64,000 bases of DNA from Cloacibacillus evryensis DSM 19522 (GCF_000585335.1 NZ_KK073872.1:1603283-1667282), one strand, 5' to 3'; positions 37,801 through 46,782 are shown, counted from the stretch's first letter. The notes: a model not told the origin generated them from the letters alone. Made by a program: numbers and translations.

Positions 37801-37833
37801 ATATTGACGTAATATTAACGCAATATTGACACA
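37801..37833 (+). repeat. Three tandem 11-bp repeats upstream of ftcD
   Basis: ATATTGACGTA, ATATTAACGCA and ATATTGACACA follow each other without gap (37801-37811, 37812-37822, 37823-37833; consensus ATATTRACRYA). One unit per helical turn would place three protein contacts on the same face of the DNA, just upstream of a promoter. I infer a regulator-binding array. Confidence 0.7.
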
Positions 37834-37848
37834 TGGCCGGTTCGTCGC

Positions 37849-37878
37849 TTGACACAACTGTTCGGCTGGCGGTACATT
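37849..37878 (+). promoter_or_regulatory. Candidate promoter of ftcD-hutI
   Basis: TTGACA (37849-37854) and TACATT (37873-37878) are 18 bp apart and 55 nt before ftcD. The 236-bp gap between hutH and ftcD supports a separate promoter. Confidence 0.55.
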
Positions 37879-37933
37879 GAACTTGCCGGAGGTTTGCGGC
37901 GTCTAATAAAATATTGAAAGGCAGGAATAAATT

Positions 37934-38857
37934 ATGGCAATGCAGTTGATCGAATGCGTACCAAATTTCAGCGAAGGCAGAAGACAGGATGTAATAGATG
38001 AGATCGTGAATTGCTTTAAAGGCAAGCGCGGCGTTTACCTTCTTGACCACCGTGCCGACGAAGACCACAACCGTCTCGTCATCAGCCTTGTCGGCGTTCC
38101 CGCGCCGATCCAGGATGCGCTCCTCGAAGCGGCGAAGGTCGCGTTGAAGCATATCGACATGAACGCCCATCAGGGCGGACATCCGCGCATCGGCGCCGTC
38201 GACGTTGTGCCTTTTACCCCGATAAAGGGTATCTCTATGGAGGAATGCATCGCGCTCGCCCACAATTTTGGCGAACGTTATTATAAAGAGACAGGCATCC
38301 CCGTCTATTTCTACGAGGACGCCGCGAAGCGCCCTGAAAGAAAGCGCCTCGAAGTCATCCGCAAGGGTCAGTACGAGGTGCTCAAGGACGAGGCAAAAAC
38401 CAATCCTGACCGCAAGCCGGACATCGGCGAAGCCTGCCTCCACCCCACCGCCGGAGCAACGGTTATCGGCGCGCGCAAGTTCCTTGTAGCTTTCAACGTC
38501 AACCTTAACACCACAGACATCAATATCGCAAAGAAGATCGCCAACACAGTCCGCGCCTCATCCGGCGGTTTCTGCCACGTCAAGGGCATCGGCCTCGCGC
38601 TTGAGGAGCGCGGCATCACGCAGGTCAGCATGAACCTTGTCGACTACGAGAAGAACTCGCTCTATCGCGTGCTGGAGATGATCCGCATGGAAGCGAAGCG
38701 CTGGGGAGTGCAGGTCATCGAGACCGAGGTATACGGCATGATCCCCGTAAACGCGATCCTCGAAAGCGCCGCCTACTACCTCCAGATCGCGGACTTCGAC
38801 CCCGCGCAGGTACTTGAACTTCAGCTCCTCGACCTGATGGGCGAAAAGGCGGAATAA
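37934..38857 (+). CDS. ftcD: Glutamate formiminotransferase
   Basis: The 307-residue protein starts with LIECVPNFSEGRR, the folate-dependent formiminotransferase signature, and has MNAHQGGHPRIGAVDVVPF with the catalytic His region. It moves the formimino group of N-formimino-glutamate to THF, releasing glutamate. The cyclodeaminase half of bifunctional FTCD is absent and is supplied by the gene at 33207. GGCAGGAA precedes the ATG. hutI starts 2 nt after its stop. Confidence 0.94.
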   Translation: MAMQLIECVPNFSEGRRQDVIDEIVNCFKGKRGVYLLDHRADEDHNRLVISLVGVPAPIQDALLEAAKVALKHIDMNAHQGGHPRIGAVDVVPFTPIKGISMEECIALAHNFGERYYKETGIPVYFYEDAAKRPERKRLEVIRKGQYEVLKDEAKTNPDRKPDIGEACLHPTAGATVIGARKFLVAFNVNLNTTDINIAKKIANTVRASSGGFCHVKGIGLALEERGITQVSMNLVDYEKNSLYRVLEMIRMEAKRWGVQVIETEVYGMIPVNAILESAAYYLQIADFDPAQVLELQLLDLMGEKAE

Positions 38858-38859
38858 TT

Positions 38860-40104
38860 ATGAAAAAGCTCTACAGGAACATGCGCATATTTACTCCTGT
38901 AGACGGAGGCAAACCGCTCGCGGGAGCCGGGCAGTCTAAAGTCGCCGAGATCAAAGGCGGCTCCATGCTCGTCGAAAACGGCCTTATCGAAAAGATCGGG
39001 ACGGACGAGGAGGTGACGAACGGGCTTGACCGTTCGCAGATCCGCTTTGAGCGGGACTTCGGCGGCGCCTGCGTCATACCGGGCTTCGTCGACCCGCACA
39101 CACACCTCTGCTTCGCGAAACGCCGCGAGGATGAATTCGGCATGCGCCTTGCCGGACTCCCCTACCTTGAGATACTCAAGCGCGGCGGCGGCATCCTCTC
39201 CTCCGTCAACTCCGTGAAGGCGGCGACCGGGGAACAGCTCTTTGAAACGACGAAAAAGCTGGCCCTTTCGGCGCTCGCCAAGGGAACTACGACGATCGAG
39301 ATCAAGAGCGGCTACGGACTGAACCTCGACCTCGAACTCAAGATGCTCGAGGTGATACGCCGCGTCAGCTTTGAGACGCCGCTTGACGTCGTTCCCACCT
39401 TCATGGGCGCGCACGCTGTACCGCAGGAATGGAAGAACGACGCCGACCGCTTTGTCGATGACATACTCATCGGCGAAATGCTGCCGAAGGTAAAGGCTCA
39501 GGGAATCGCCGAGTTCTGCGACGTTTTCTGCGAAGAGGGAGTCTTTTCCGTCGACCAGAGCCGCCGGCTGCTGATCGCGGCAAAGGATATGGGCTTCGAC
39601 ACAAAGATCCACGCGGACGAAGTACATGACCTCGGCGGCGCCGGGCTTGCGGCGGAGTTGGCGACCCGCTCTGCGGAGCACCTTCTCGCGGCAAGCGAGG
39701 ATAACCTGCGCGCGATGGGCAAGGCCGGCTCCATAGCCGTGCTGCTGCCCGCGACGGCCTACAGCCTCAAGAAGCCCTACGCTAAGGGGCGGCAGATGGT
39801 GGACTGGGGCGTTCCCGTGGCGATGGCTACGGACTGCAACCCCGGCTCATGCTTCTGCGAGTCGGTCCCCTTCATCTTCGGCCTCGGCGTGATGAACATG
39901 GACCTGACGATCGAAGAGGCCCTTACCGCGACGACGCTGAACGCCGCCTACGCGATCAACCGCGCGAAAAAAGTCGGCAGCCTCACTGCCGGCAAACAGG
40001 CGGACTTCGTCGTCCTTGACGGCGAAACGCCGACGACCCTCGCCTACCACGCCGGATCGACCTCGGTCGAAGAGGTATACAAGCTCGGCGAAAAAGTGGC
40101 GTAA
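38860..40104 (+). CDS. hutI: Imidazolonepropionase
   Basis: The 414-residue amidohydrolase opens imidazolone propionate to N-formimino-L-glutamate. The metal-binding DPHTHLCFA motif, the IEIKSGYGL lysine/histidine region, KIHADEVHDLGGA and ATDCNPGSC are visible, as in HutI. It is coupled to ftcD (2-nt gap) and followed by a terminator. With hutH, hutU, ftcD and fchA it completes the route histidine to glutamate plus methenyl-THF. Confidence 0.95.
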   Translation: MKKLYRNMRIFTPVDGGKPLAGAGQSKVAEIKGGSMLVENGLIEKIGTDEEVTNGLDRSQIRFERDFGGACVIPGFVDPHTHLCFAKRREDEFGMRLAGLPYLEILKRGGGILSSVNSVKAATGEQLFETTKKLALSALAKGTTTIEIKSGYGLNLDLELKMLEVIRRVSFETPLDVVPTFMGAHAVPQEWKNDADRFVDDILIGEMLPKVKAQGIAEFCDVFCEEGVFSVDQSRRLLIAAKDMGFDTKIHADEVHDLGGAGLAAELATRSAEHLLAASEDNLRAMGKAGSIAVLLPATAYSLKKPYAKGRQMVDWGVPVAMATDCNPGSCFCESVPFIFGLGVMNMDLTIEEALTATTLNAAYAINRAKKVGSLTAGKQADFVVLDGETPTTLAYHAGSTSVEEVYKLGEKVA

Positions 40105-40129
40105 ATAAAAAAGCTTGCAAATATTGACG

Positions 40130-40171
40130 AAATGGCGGGGGCTGCGCAAAAGCTCCCGCCATTTCATTTTT
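40130..40171 (+). terminator. Intrinsic terminator of the hut plus-strand operon
   Basis: AAATGGCGGGGGCT and AGCTCCCGCCATTT pair over 14 positions (one G-T) around a 7-nt loop, followed by CATTTTT. Confidence 0.85.
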
Positions 40172-40306
40172 AGCACCTTCTCATTATCGGTTAAAAGCGC
40201 GCTAAAATAGTCATAACAAAACTAAAAGAAAGATATTGAATACAGCGGCGGCCGTCCGTCATATACTGGTAGCGTCCAGCATCATAGAAAAGGAAGTGGT
40301 ATAAGA

Positions 40307-41140
40307 ATGACGCTCTGCTATATGAACGGTAAATACGCGCCCATTTCCGAGTGCCATCTCCCCGTAACCGACATGGCCATCCAGCGCGGCGCGGCGGTAT
40401 TCGAGGCTATACGTATTTATGACGGCAAATTATTCGGCATGGAGATGCATCTTGAACGCTTTGCCCGGAGCGCGGAAGGGGCCGGGATCGCCGCCGGCAA
40501 TATCTTGCCCGGACTGCCGGAGATCTTCAAAGCCGGAGTTAAAATGGAAGGCTGCCCCGCCGAGGGGCTTGTGCGCCCCTACATAACCGGCGGCGATATA
40601 AACAATAAGGGGTCATTTCCTGAACCGCGCTTCTTCGTACTCTTCGGAGGGATAAACAAGACGCCGGAAGAGGAACGCAGGCGCGGCGCGGTGCTCGAAC
40701 CGAACCGGATGGAACGCCCCTTTCCGCTCTGCAAGAGCATAAATTACCTCCTGGCCCTCATCCCGCTCGGCGGCGGCGACAAGGTGAACCATGAGTCGCT
40801 CTATATGCCCGCCGGAGAGATCACCGAGGCGATGACGAACAATTTCTTTCTCTGCAAAGATGGAAAGATCATCACCGCTCCCGCAGGCAGGGTGCTTGAC
40901 GGCGTCACGCGCAGCGTCGTTCTCGCGCTCGCGCGGGAGAACGGCTTCACGATAGAGGAACGCTGCCCCCGCGAAGACGAGCTGCCCCAGGCCGACGAGG
41001 CCTTCATCACCGGCACCGTCAACGAGATCCTTTCGGTGGTGCGCGTCGGAAACATCACGATAGGTTCCGGCCGTCCCGGCCCTGTCGCGGCACACCTTTA
41101 CAGGCTATTTTTATCAAATATCGGCCGCTGGCTCAGCTGA
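40307..41140 (+). CDS. Class IV PLP aminotransferase
   Basis: The 277-residue protein has the fold-type IV pattern: MNGKYAPISE at the start, IQRGAAVFEAIRIYDGKLFGMEMHLERF, the Schiff-base lysine in LCKSINYLLAL, and the cofactor loops EITEAMTNNFFLC and TGTVNEILSVV. The family covers branched-chain aminotransferase, D-alanine aminotransferase and aminodeoxychorismate lyase. The short, IlvE-like form without further context does not decide the substrate. It is a single gene, convergent with the LysR gene. Confidence 0.85.
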   Translation: MTLCYMNGKYAPISECHLPVTDMAIQRGAAVFEAIRIYDGKLFGMEMHLERFARSAEGAGIAAGNILPGLPEIFKAGVKMEGCPAEGLVRPYITGGDINNKGSFPEPRFFVLFGGINKTPEEERRRGAVLEPNRMERPFPLCKSINYLLALIPLGGGDKVNHESLYMPAGEITEAMTNNFFLCKDGKIITAPAGRVLDGVTRSVVLALARENGFTIEERCPREDELPQADEAFITGTVNEILSVVRVGNITIGSGRPGPVAAHLYRLFLSNIGRWLS

Positions 41141-41151
41141 GATAAAAAGTT

Positions 41152-41177
41152 GGGAGCCCTCTGCGGAACGGGCTCCC
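41152..41177. terminator. Hairpin between the aminotransferase and LysR genes
   Basis: GGGAGCCC and GGGCTCCC form an 8-bp stem with a 10-nt loop between convergent genes; the T-tract (GTTTACTTT) is weak. Confidence 0.5.
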
Positions 41178-41199
41178 GTTTACTTTCCATACGGAATTT

Positions 41200-42090
41200 T
41201 TAAGGGGTGAAAATGTTCTCGTCGACGAGATCCAAAAAAAGTTTGATCGCGGGACTCATCCACTTATTTTTATGATGGGCGCAGATAGCGGAGATGTTTT
41301 TTTCCTTCAGGGCCGTCGGCAGCTCTATCAGCCTGCCATCCCGCAGCTCTTCCTCTGCGGCGAAGCATGGCAGGAAAGCGACGCCTAGATTGCTGATAAC
41401 GCTGCGTTTGATCGCCTCGATGCTCCACAGCTCGATGACGTTCTCGACGTATATATGACGTTCCTTCAGATAGCGGTCGAAAACCTCCTGCGAGATGCAG
41501 TTCTTATCATTGCTGATCAGCGAGAGCGCCTTTCTCTGATCGCGAGTCACAAAATCGCGTTCCTCGACGGCCAGAGCCGGCGAGGCCACCAGCGCCTGCC
41601 CGAAATCCGTAAGCTTTTTGGCGACGATGGTCGGGTTGTACCCGCCGACGTCATAGTGGATGGCGGCGTCTATATCCCCGTTCAATATCTGGTTTCGCGT
41701 CAGGTAACAGTTTTGCGAACGAATGAGCAGCTTTACCTGCGGGGCCTGCTCCCGGAAAGCTTTAAGGATCGGTTGGCTCTTGTATATGAGAATGGTCTCC
41801 GGCATCGCCACCCTCAGTACACCGCGGATGTCGCTCTTTTCTCTGCCAAAGTTGCAGAGCCGGTCCACGGATTCGACGACCGAGTCGATATAGGGCAGGA
41901 TCTCCTGTCCCGCCTGAGTCAGCACCATACGCCGCCCGACCCGTTCAAAGAGCTGCACGCGCAATTCGGCCTCAAGCTGCCGTACCTGAAAGGTGATGGT
42001 CGATTGAGTATAATTTAATCTTGTAGCTGCCTTTTGAAAACTGCCCGTTTCCAGAATAGCCTTGATCGTAGCCAGATATTTTAGATCCAT
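41200..42090 (-). CDS. LysR family transcriptional regulator
   Basis: The 296-residue regulator has the N-terminal winged HTH (GSFQKAATRLNYTQSTITFQVRQLE) and a periplasmic-binding-like co-inducer domain from about 90. It is divergent from the YbaK/nitroreductase/cyclodeaminase genes, and LysR proteins usually control the divergent neighbour, so an amino-acid-derived inducer is likely. A 6-bp inverted repeat with a 3-nt spacer lies in the shared intergenic region. Confidence 0.9.
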   Translation of the reverse strand: MDLKYLATIKAILETGSFQKAATRLNYTQSTITFQVRQLEAELRVQLFERVGRRMVLTQAGQEILPYIDSVVESVDRLCNFGREKSDIRGVLRVAMPETILIYKSQPILKAFREQAPQVKLLIRSQNCYLTRNQILNGDIDAAIHYDVGGYNPTIVAKKLTDFGQALVASPALAVEERDFVTRDQRKALSLISNDKNCISQEVFDRYLKERHIYVENVIELWSIEAIKRSVISNLGVAFLPCFAAEEELRDGRLIELPTALKEKNISAICAHHKNKWMSPAIKLFLDLVDENIFTP

Positions 42091-42160
42091 TTCCGTATCC
42101 GCGCCCCCTTGGCGTCGTATCCTCGTTCACCGCATTTTAGCATAGACCCTCCATATTTTG

Positions 42161-42175
42161 TTCAATTTGATTGAA
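42161..42175. promoter_or_regulatory. Candidate LysR operator
   Basis: TTCAAT-TTG-ATTGAA is a perfect inverted repeat in the 240-bp divergent region between the LysR gene and its likely target. It fits the T-N11-A form of LysR sites. Confidence 0.5.
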
Positions 42176-42330
42176 TTATAAAATTAAATCCATTGACTGG
42201 TTTTATATATTGCGGAATGTTATATTGACGTCAGTCAAAAGAACGACGCTCTTTAAGAAGGGTATCAGGAGGCGGTACGGAGGCTTCCCGCTGTTGGGCT
42301 TTTGCGTTTTTTGAAAATGGAGGCAATACG

Positions 42331-42870
42331 ATGGCTTATATAAGCGAAATATTGACGGCGGCGCCGGAAAGTTTCAAGTCGCCGCTGCAGGAGAAGGCCT
42401 ACGAGACGCTGGAACTGCTGCATATTCCTTTTCAGCGCGTCGAGACGGGCGAGATCGTCACAATGGATGACTGTATCCAGGTCAACGAAAAGCTCGATAT
42501 GAAGATGGTAAAGACGCTCTTTCTCTGCAACCGTCAGAAGACGGGATTTTATCTCTTCGTCACGCGCGGCGACAAAGCCTTTAAGTCGCGTGATTTCGAC
42601 AAGGCGCTCGACGTAGCTCGCGTCTCATTCGCGCCGGTCGGGCTGATGGAGGAGATGCTGGGGACGAAGGTCGGCGCTGCCACGGTCTTCAGCGCCCTCG
42701 CCGACCGTGAATATAAAGTGCGCGTCGTTATCGACGAAGAGGTCGCGCGCGAGGAATGGTACGGCTGCAGCGACGGCACCACCACCGGTTACATGAAGGT
42801 CAAGACGTCGTTGATAACGCACGATCTTTTAAATTACGCGCGGCATATCCCGGCCATAATAAAAATCTAG
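42331..42870 (+). CDS. YbaK/ProX-type aminoacyl-tRNA deacylase domain protein
   Basis: The 179-residue protein reads KAYETLELLHIPFQRVET and then LDMKMVKTLFLCNRQKTGFYLFVTRGDK, the YbaK/EbsC fold with the conserved lysine before a hydrophobic strand. Relatives hydrolyse Ala- or Cys-tRNA(Pro); the clostridial homologue PrdX sits with proline reductase genes. Here it heads the operon divergent from a LysR gene, which suggests amino-acid-linked regulation. ATGGAGGC precedes the ATG. Confidence 0.8.
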   Translation: MAYISEILTAAPESFKSPLQEKAYETLELLHIPFQRVETGEIVTMDDCIQVNEKLDMKMVKTLFLCNRQKTGFYLFVTRGDKAFKSRDFDKALDVARVSFAPVGLMEEMLGTKVGAATVFSALADREYKVRVVIDEEVAREEWYGCSDGTTTGYMKVKTSLITHDLLNYARHIPAIIKI

Positions 42871-42907
42871 TTTTCCAAAACCTATATCAAAGAGGAGGAA
42901 TGCGGCA

Positions 42908-43369
42908 ATGAGTACGAAAGAGCAAAAGAGCTCCGGCAGCGAGGAGCTGGCTGGCCTTCTGGGAGTAACGCCGGAGGAGCTGGACAGGCTTTTCAACCTC
43001 AGCGAGGAGCGGCTGAAGGAACTTGACGAGGCGGAGTTCCGCGCGAGGATGAGGGAGCGCTGCCATCACACGCTGGAGATCCCGACATACGAGAGCGCCT
43101 ATTTTAACAGGCCCCTGCCCGCGGAGCAGACGGAGACGGTCGAAAAGATGCTCCGCGAATGGGAGCGGCGCGGGCTCTCTCATGACCTCGTCGAATACCG
43201 CTTCGCCACGGCGATCCTCGGCTTCGCGAAGAAACGCGTCGCGGGAGAGCCCGTCGATCTGAGCGTTTACGAACCGAAATGGCTCACACCTGCGGAGCAG
43301 GAGGCCTTTGAGCGCGTCGTATACGAGCGCCGCTCTGTGCGCGGTGAGCGAAGCCTATCTCCTCTTTGA
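42908..43369 (+). pseudogene. Truncated nitroreductase-like gene, fused out of frame to the next gene
   Basis: The frame encodes about 140 residues: an N-terminal helical region (GVTPEELDRLFNLSEER...) leading to LTPAEQEAFERVVYERRSVR. That last stretch is how nitroreductase-family domains begin (the RRSxR motif contacts FMN). Directly after it the frame breaks and ends in GERSLSPL, while the DNA continues in another frame as an ornithine cyclodeaminase homologue. So most of the flavin domain is missing. A strong AGAGGAGG precedes the ATG, so a stub is still translated. The family call rests on the short motif and the spacing around it. Confidence 0.55.
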
Positions 43370-44249
43370 CAAGGGGACCTGTTATGTGCCGGAGCGCGCC
43401 TTTTATGCCTACGGCGGCAAAAAAATGCTCTACATGCCCTGTTTCTCGCCCGAGGCGCTGATGACGAAGATATTGTCCTATTTCCCGGAAAACTATAAGG
43501 ACGGCAAGCCGCTGCTCGACGGCGTCATTCTCTGGAACGACGCGAAGAGCGGCGAAATTTTGTCGATCATGGACGCGAAGAAGATCACCTCGCTGCGCAC
43601 GGCGGCGGCGGGCGGGCTTGGCGTAAGATACCTTTCCAGCCCGGATAGCAAAACCCTCGGCATCGTGGGGATGGGCGCGCAGGGCTTGCATCTGGCGCTT
43701 TTCGCCTCGACGGTGCGTAATATAGAAAATATCTATCTTTTCGACAATTATCAGAAAGACGCCTCCGCCTTCTCGGCGAAGCTAGACGAAATGCTGGGGC
43801 GGCATGTGGAATGCGTGATGTGCGCCGACCCGGCGGATCTGCTGAAGGAAAGCGACATCGTCATCACCGCCACCACATCCGCCACGCCGGTGCTGCCGGA
43901 CGACGCGGCGCTCTACGCGGGCAAATGCCTGATCGGCGTAGGCTCCTTCTCCCCCTCGATGCGCGAATTTCCCGCCGCCATATGGAGCAAGACAGATACT
44001 GCCTACGTCGATCTCGAATACGCGCTCAAAGAGAGCGGAGACCTGAGCCAGCCCTTTGACGAAGGACTGCTCAAGGCCGGGGGCGTGAAGAAGGTCAGCA
44101 CGCTCATCGGCGGCCCCGTCCGGCCTCCGGCAAAGGGCAAGTGCAATTTCTTCAAGACGGTAGGCATGTCGCTGGTCGATATGACCACCGCCGCCGTGGT
44201 CTATAAAAACGCTTTGGCAAAAGGAATCGGACAAAAGATAGAGGGTTGA
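43308..44249 (+). CDS. Ornithine cyclodeaminase/mu-crystallin family protein, N-terminus altered
   Basis: From AVSEAYLLFDKG onward the protein follows the OCD/mu-crystallin family: LRTAAAGGLGVRYLS, the NAD(P)-binding GIVGMGAQGLHLALFAS, VITATTSATPVL and the closing TAAVVYKNALAKGIG. Members reduce imines or cyclise ornithine to proline. The first 20-25 residues of the family (initial strand and helix) are not recognisable, and the frame overlaps the truncated nitroreductase-like gene by 62 nt, with only TTG 43308 or an internal GTG (43344) as starts and no good site. I infer a deletion that removed the true start; activity is uncertain. Confidence 0.7.
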   Translation: MSASYTSAALCAVSEAYLLFDKGTCYVPERAFYAYGGKKMLYMPCFSPEALMTKILSYFPENYKDGKPLLDGVILWNDAKSGEILSIMDAKKITSLRTAAAGGLGVRYLSSPDSKTLGIVGMGAQGLHLALFASTVRNIENIYLFDNYQKDASAFSAKLDEMLGRHVECVMCADPADLLKESDIVITATTSATPVLPDDAALYAGKCLIGVGSFSPSMREFPAAIWSKTDTAYVDLEYALKESGDLSQPFDEGLLKAGGVKKVSTLIGGPVRPPAKGKCNFFKTVGMSLVDMTTAAVVYKNALAKGIGQKIEG

Positions 44250-44385
44250 CCAATAATAAGATGTCATCCATTGTTTAGGCAAAACCGTTCGTTTGCGGTC
44301 AGGCGGGGTATTTTGTGCGGTCCCCCAGTCTCTTACAGAGGCAGCCATAGCCGATGGCCATGGCTGCCTGCAACATATTTGAAAA

Positions 44386-45369
44386 TTACTTCTGGACCTT
44401 CTTTGCGATATCCATGATCTCTTTGCCGAGGTCCTTCTCGAACTGCGAGTAGACCTTCTTCGTCGCATCGACGAAAGGCTTCTTCTGCTCCGGCGTCAGC
44501 GTGTTCGCTTTTAGTCCGGTCTTGGTGACCTTGGCCTTGAATACGGCCTCTTCCTTCTCCATACGGGCGCGCTGGGCCATGACGGCCCTGTGGGCGGCGT
44601 CGTCGACTATTTTGCGGAGATCGGCGGGAAGCTTTTCCATGAACTTTTTGTTTGCGATGATTATTTCATATGAAAAGAGGTGTCCCGTCTCGGAGACGTA
44701 TTTCTGCACCTCGTAGAACTTGCCGTCGTCGATCATCGCGTAGGGGTTCTCCTGCGCGTCTACCGTTCCCTGCTGCAGCGCCGTGTAAAGTTCCCCCCAG
44801 CTCATCGGAGTGGGGTTCGCGCCAAGTTCTTTGAAGAAGGCGATGTGCATCGGGTTCTCCATCGTGCGGATCTTGAGTCCCTTGAGGTCGGCCGGGGTCT
44901 TGATGGGGCGCTTGCTGTTCGTTACGTGACGGAAGCCGTTCTCCTGATAGCCGAGGACCAGGAATCCCTTCTTTTCAAGGTATGAGTTAAGCTTCTTTCC
45001 AAGCTCGCCGTCAACGGCGTCAAAGGCCGCCTTTCTCGTCGTGAAAAGATAGGGCAGGTCGAGGACCTGTATCCTCTTGTCAAACCCGGCGAGGGCCGAA
45101 GTCGAAGAGACGACCATCTGGATCGTGCCCATCTGCACGCCCTCGCATAGTTCGCGGTCGCTGCCGAGCTGCCCGTTCGGATAGAGCTCCACCTTGATCC
45201 TGCCTTTGGAGGCGCTGTCGACATCTTTGGCGAAGCCCGTCATCGCCTGCGCCGTCGGGTGGCTTTCGGATGAGATATAGGCGACCTTGATCTTGTACTC
45301 GGGAGCCGCGGATGCCGCGCCCGCCGCCATAATGACCATAAACATAACTGCCGCTAAAATTTTCTTCAT
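44386..45369 (-). CDS. TRAP transporter solute-binding protein (DctP family)
   Basis: The 327-residue periplasmic protein has a signal peptide (1-22, AASAAPEY) and the DctP pattern: ELYPNGQLGSDRELCEGVQMGTIQM, GLKIRTMENPMH and the ALQQGTVDAQENP arginine/ligand loop. TRAP systems import carboxylates or amino-acid derivatives with DctQ and DctM membrane parts; neither is next to it, so it either works with a distant permease or serves the neighbouring transporter region. It lies 99 nt behind the YuiF-like gene. Confidence 0.9.
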   Translation of the reverse strand: MKKILAAVMFMVIMAAGAASAAPEYKIKVAYISSESHPTAQAMTGFAKDVDSASKGRIKVELYPNGQLGSDRELCEGVQMGTIQMVVSSTSALAGFDKRIQVLDLPYLFTTRKAAFDAVDGELGKKLNSYLEKKGFLVLGYQENGFRHVTNSKRPIKTPADLKGLKIRTMENPMHIAFFKELGANPTPMSWGELYTALQQGTVDAQENPYAMIDDGKFYEVQKYVSETGHLFSYEIIIANKKFMEKLPADLRKIVDDAAHRAVMAQRARMEKEEAVFKAKVTKTGLKANTLTPEQKKPFVDATKKVYSQFEKDLGKEIMDIAKKVQK

Positions 45370-45468
45370 ATTGCTGTTCCTCCCTGTTTTATATTTTACT
45401 AAAAAACTTAAAAATATGCTGGCGATACTTAAAAATATATGCTCCGTTTCAATACCTGCCCCGCGTCC

Positions 45469-46767
45469 CTACAGAAACTGCGAGGCGACCGCGGCGGCGA
45501 TCATCAGCGGGATGTTGAAGTGAAGAAAGGTCGGCACGCAGGTGTCCCATATATGGTCGTGCTGACCGTCGGCGTTCAGCCCGCAGGTGGGGCCGAGCGT
45601 CGTATCGGAGGCGGGAGAGCCGGCGTCGCCCAGAGCCGCGGCGGCGGAGATCAGTACGATCGTCGCCAGAGGAGAGAAACCGATCTGCTGGCAGAGAGGG
45701 ACGAAGATGACAGCGATTATCGGTATCGTTCCAAAGGAGGTGCCGATGCCCATCGTAACGAAAAGCCCGATGAAGAGGATCACAATGGCCGCTACCATCC
45801 TGCTGCCGCCCATGATCGAGACCGCGCCTCTGACCAGGGATTCCACCGCTCCCGTATCCTTCAGCACCTGCGCGTAGCCGCCGGCGATCAGTATCACAAA
45901 GGCGGTGAAGCCCATGAGCCGGATGCCTTCCGCTACCTGCTTGTCCATGTCTTTCAGCTTGACCGCGCCGGAGACGAAGATCACCAACAGCGCGCCAAAC
46001 TCGGCAAGCGGCAGGGACTGGTATTTGAGCTGCAGGAAGACGAGAACTGCTATGGACACCAGCGTCCACCAATGTCGGTAGTGCATCTTCAGATCGGCTT
46101 CCGTTTCCTCCATAAAGCTTATATCCTGATATTCCCTCGGTTTACGATAGCTGAAGAATATGGCGATCAGCAGGCCGATGAGCATCGCCAATCCGAGTAT
46201 CCAGTTGACGGAGGTGATCTGGTCGATGGTAACGGGCATTCCGTTGTCCGTCATGTTGTCTCTGATGATCCCCATAAATACCAAGCCCGAGCCGACGGGG
46301 ATGGCGATATAGGGAGCTTTGAGCCCGAAGGCGGTGCAGCAGGCCACCGCGCGGCGGTCGATCTTCAGCCTGTTCATGAGCCACAAGAGCGGCGGTATGA
46401 GGATCGGGATATAGGCGATGTGTACCAGTACGAGATTCTGGGAGGAGACCGCGACCAGCGTGAGGACAATGATCAGGATATATTTTTTGTCCCCGACGGA
46501 GGCGGCCACCTTGCGTGAGAGAATGTCGGCGATGCCGGTCTGGCTCATGCAGGCGGCGAATATCCCCATCAGCAGATAGGCCAGGCATGTCTCGCCGTTG
46601 CTGCCAAGCCCCGCGTAGACGGAGGAAAGGACCGTGCCGATCCCCATTCCGCCGGCAAAGCCGCCGATAAAGATCGCGGCCAGCATCGCCATGATCACGT
46701 TCACCTTAAGCAGGCAGAGCACGCAAAGGGAAATTACCGAAACAATTGCCGGATTCAGCAGCATCAT
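45469..46767 (-). CDS. Na+/H+ antiporter-family permease (YuiF-like)
   Basis: The 432-residue membrane protein has about eleven to twelve hydrophobic segments. Near the C-terminus it shows ALGDAGSPASDTTLGPT and LNADGQHDHIWDTCVPTF, conserved in the YuiF branch of the NhaC-like antiporter family. YuiF-type proteins have been linked to amino acid (histidine) transport; with a hut region nearby this is an attractive but unproven substrate. It is cotranscribed with the Fe-S protein (15-nt gap) and probably with the TRAP binding protein. Confidence 0.82.
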   Translation of the reverse strand: MMLLNPAIVSVISLCVLCLLKVNVIMAMLAAIFIGGFAGGMGIGTVLSSVYAGLGSNGETCLAYLLMGIFAACMSQTGIADILSRKVAASVGDKKYILIIVLTLVAVSSQNLVLVHIAYIPILIPPLLWLMNRLKIDRRAVACCTAFGLKAPYIAIPVGSGLVFMGIIRDNMTDNGMPVTIDQITSVNWILGLAMLIGLLIAIFFSYRKPREYQDISFMEETEADLKMHYRHWWTLVSIAVLVFLQLKYQSLPLAEFGALLVIFVSGAVKLKDMDKQVAEGIRLMGFTAFVILIAGGYAQVLKDTGAVESLVRGAVSIMGGSRMVAAIVILFIGLFVTMGIGTSFGTIPIIAVIFVPLCQQIGFSPLATIVLISAAAALGDAGSPASDTTLGPTCGLNADGQHDHIWDTCVPTFLHFNIPLMIAAAVASQFL

Positions 46768-46782
46768 GACGGTTCAGCCCTT

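Noticed and set aside
42231-42330. Possible T-box or attenuator before the YbaK-type gene
   Set aside because: There is a T-run (GCGTTTTTT) and weak complementarity, but no T-box consensus and no convincing terminator stem.
44339-44368. Hairpin AGGCAGCCAT / ATGGCTGCCT as terminator
   Set aside because: The stem is good but neither strand has a T-tract, so I did not list it as a terminator.
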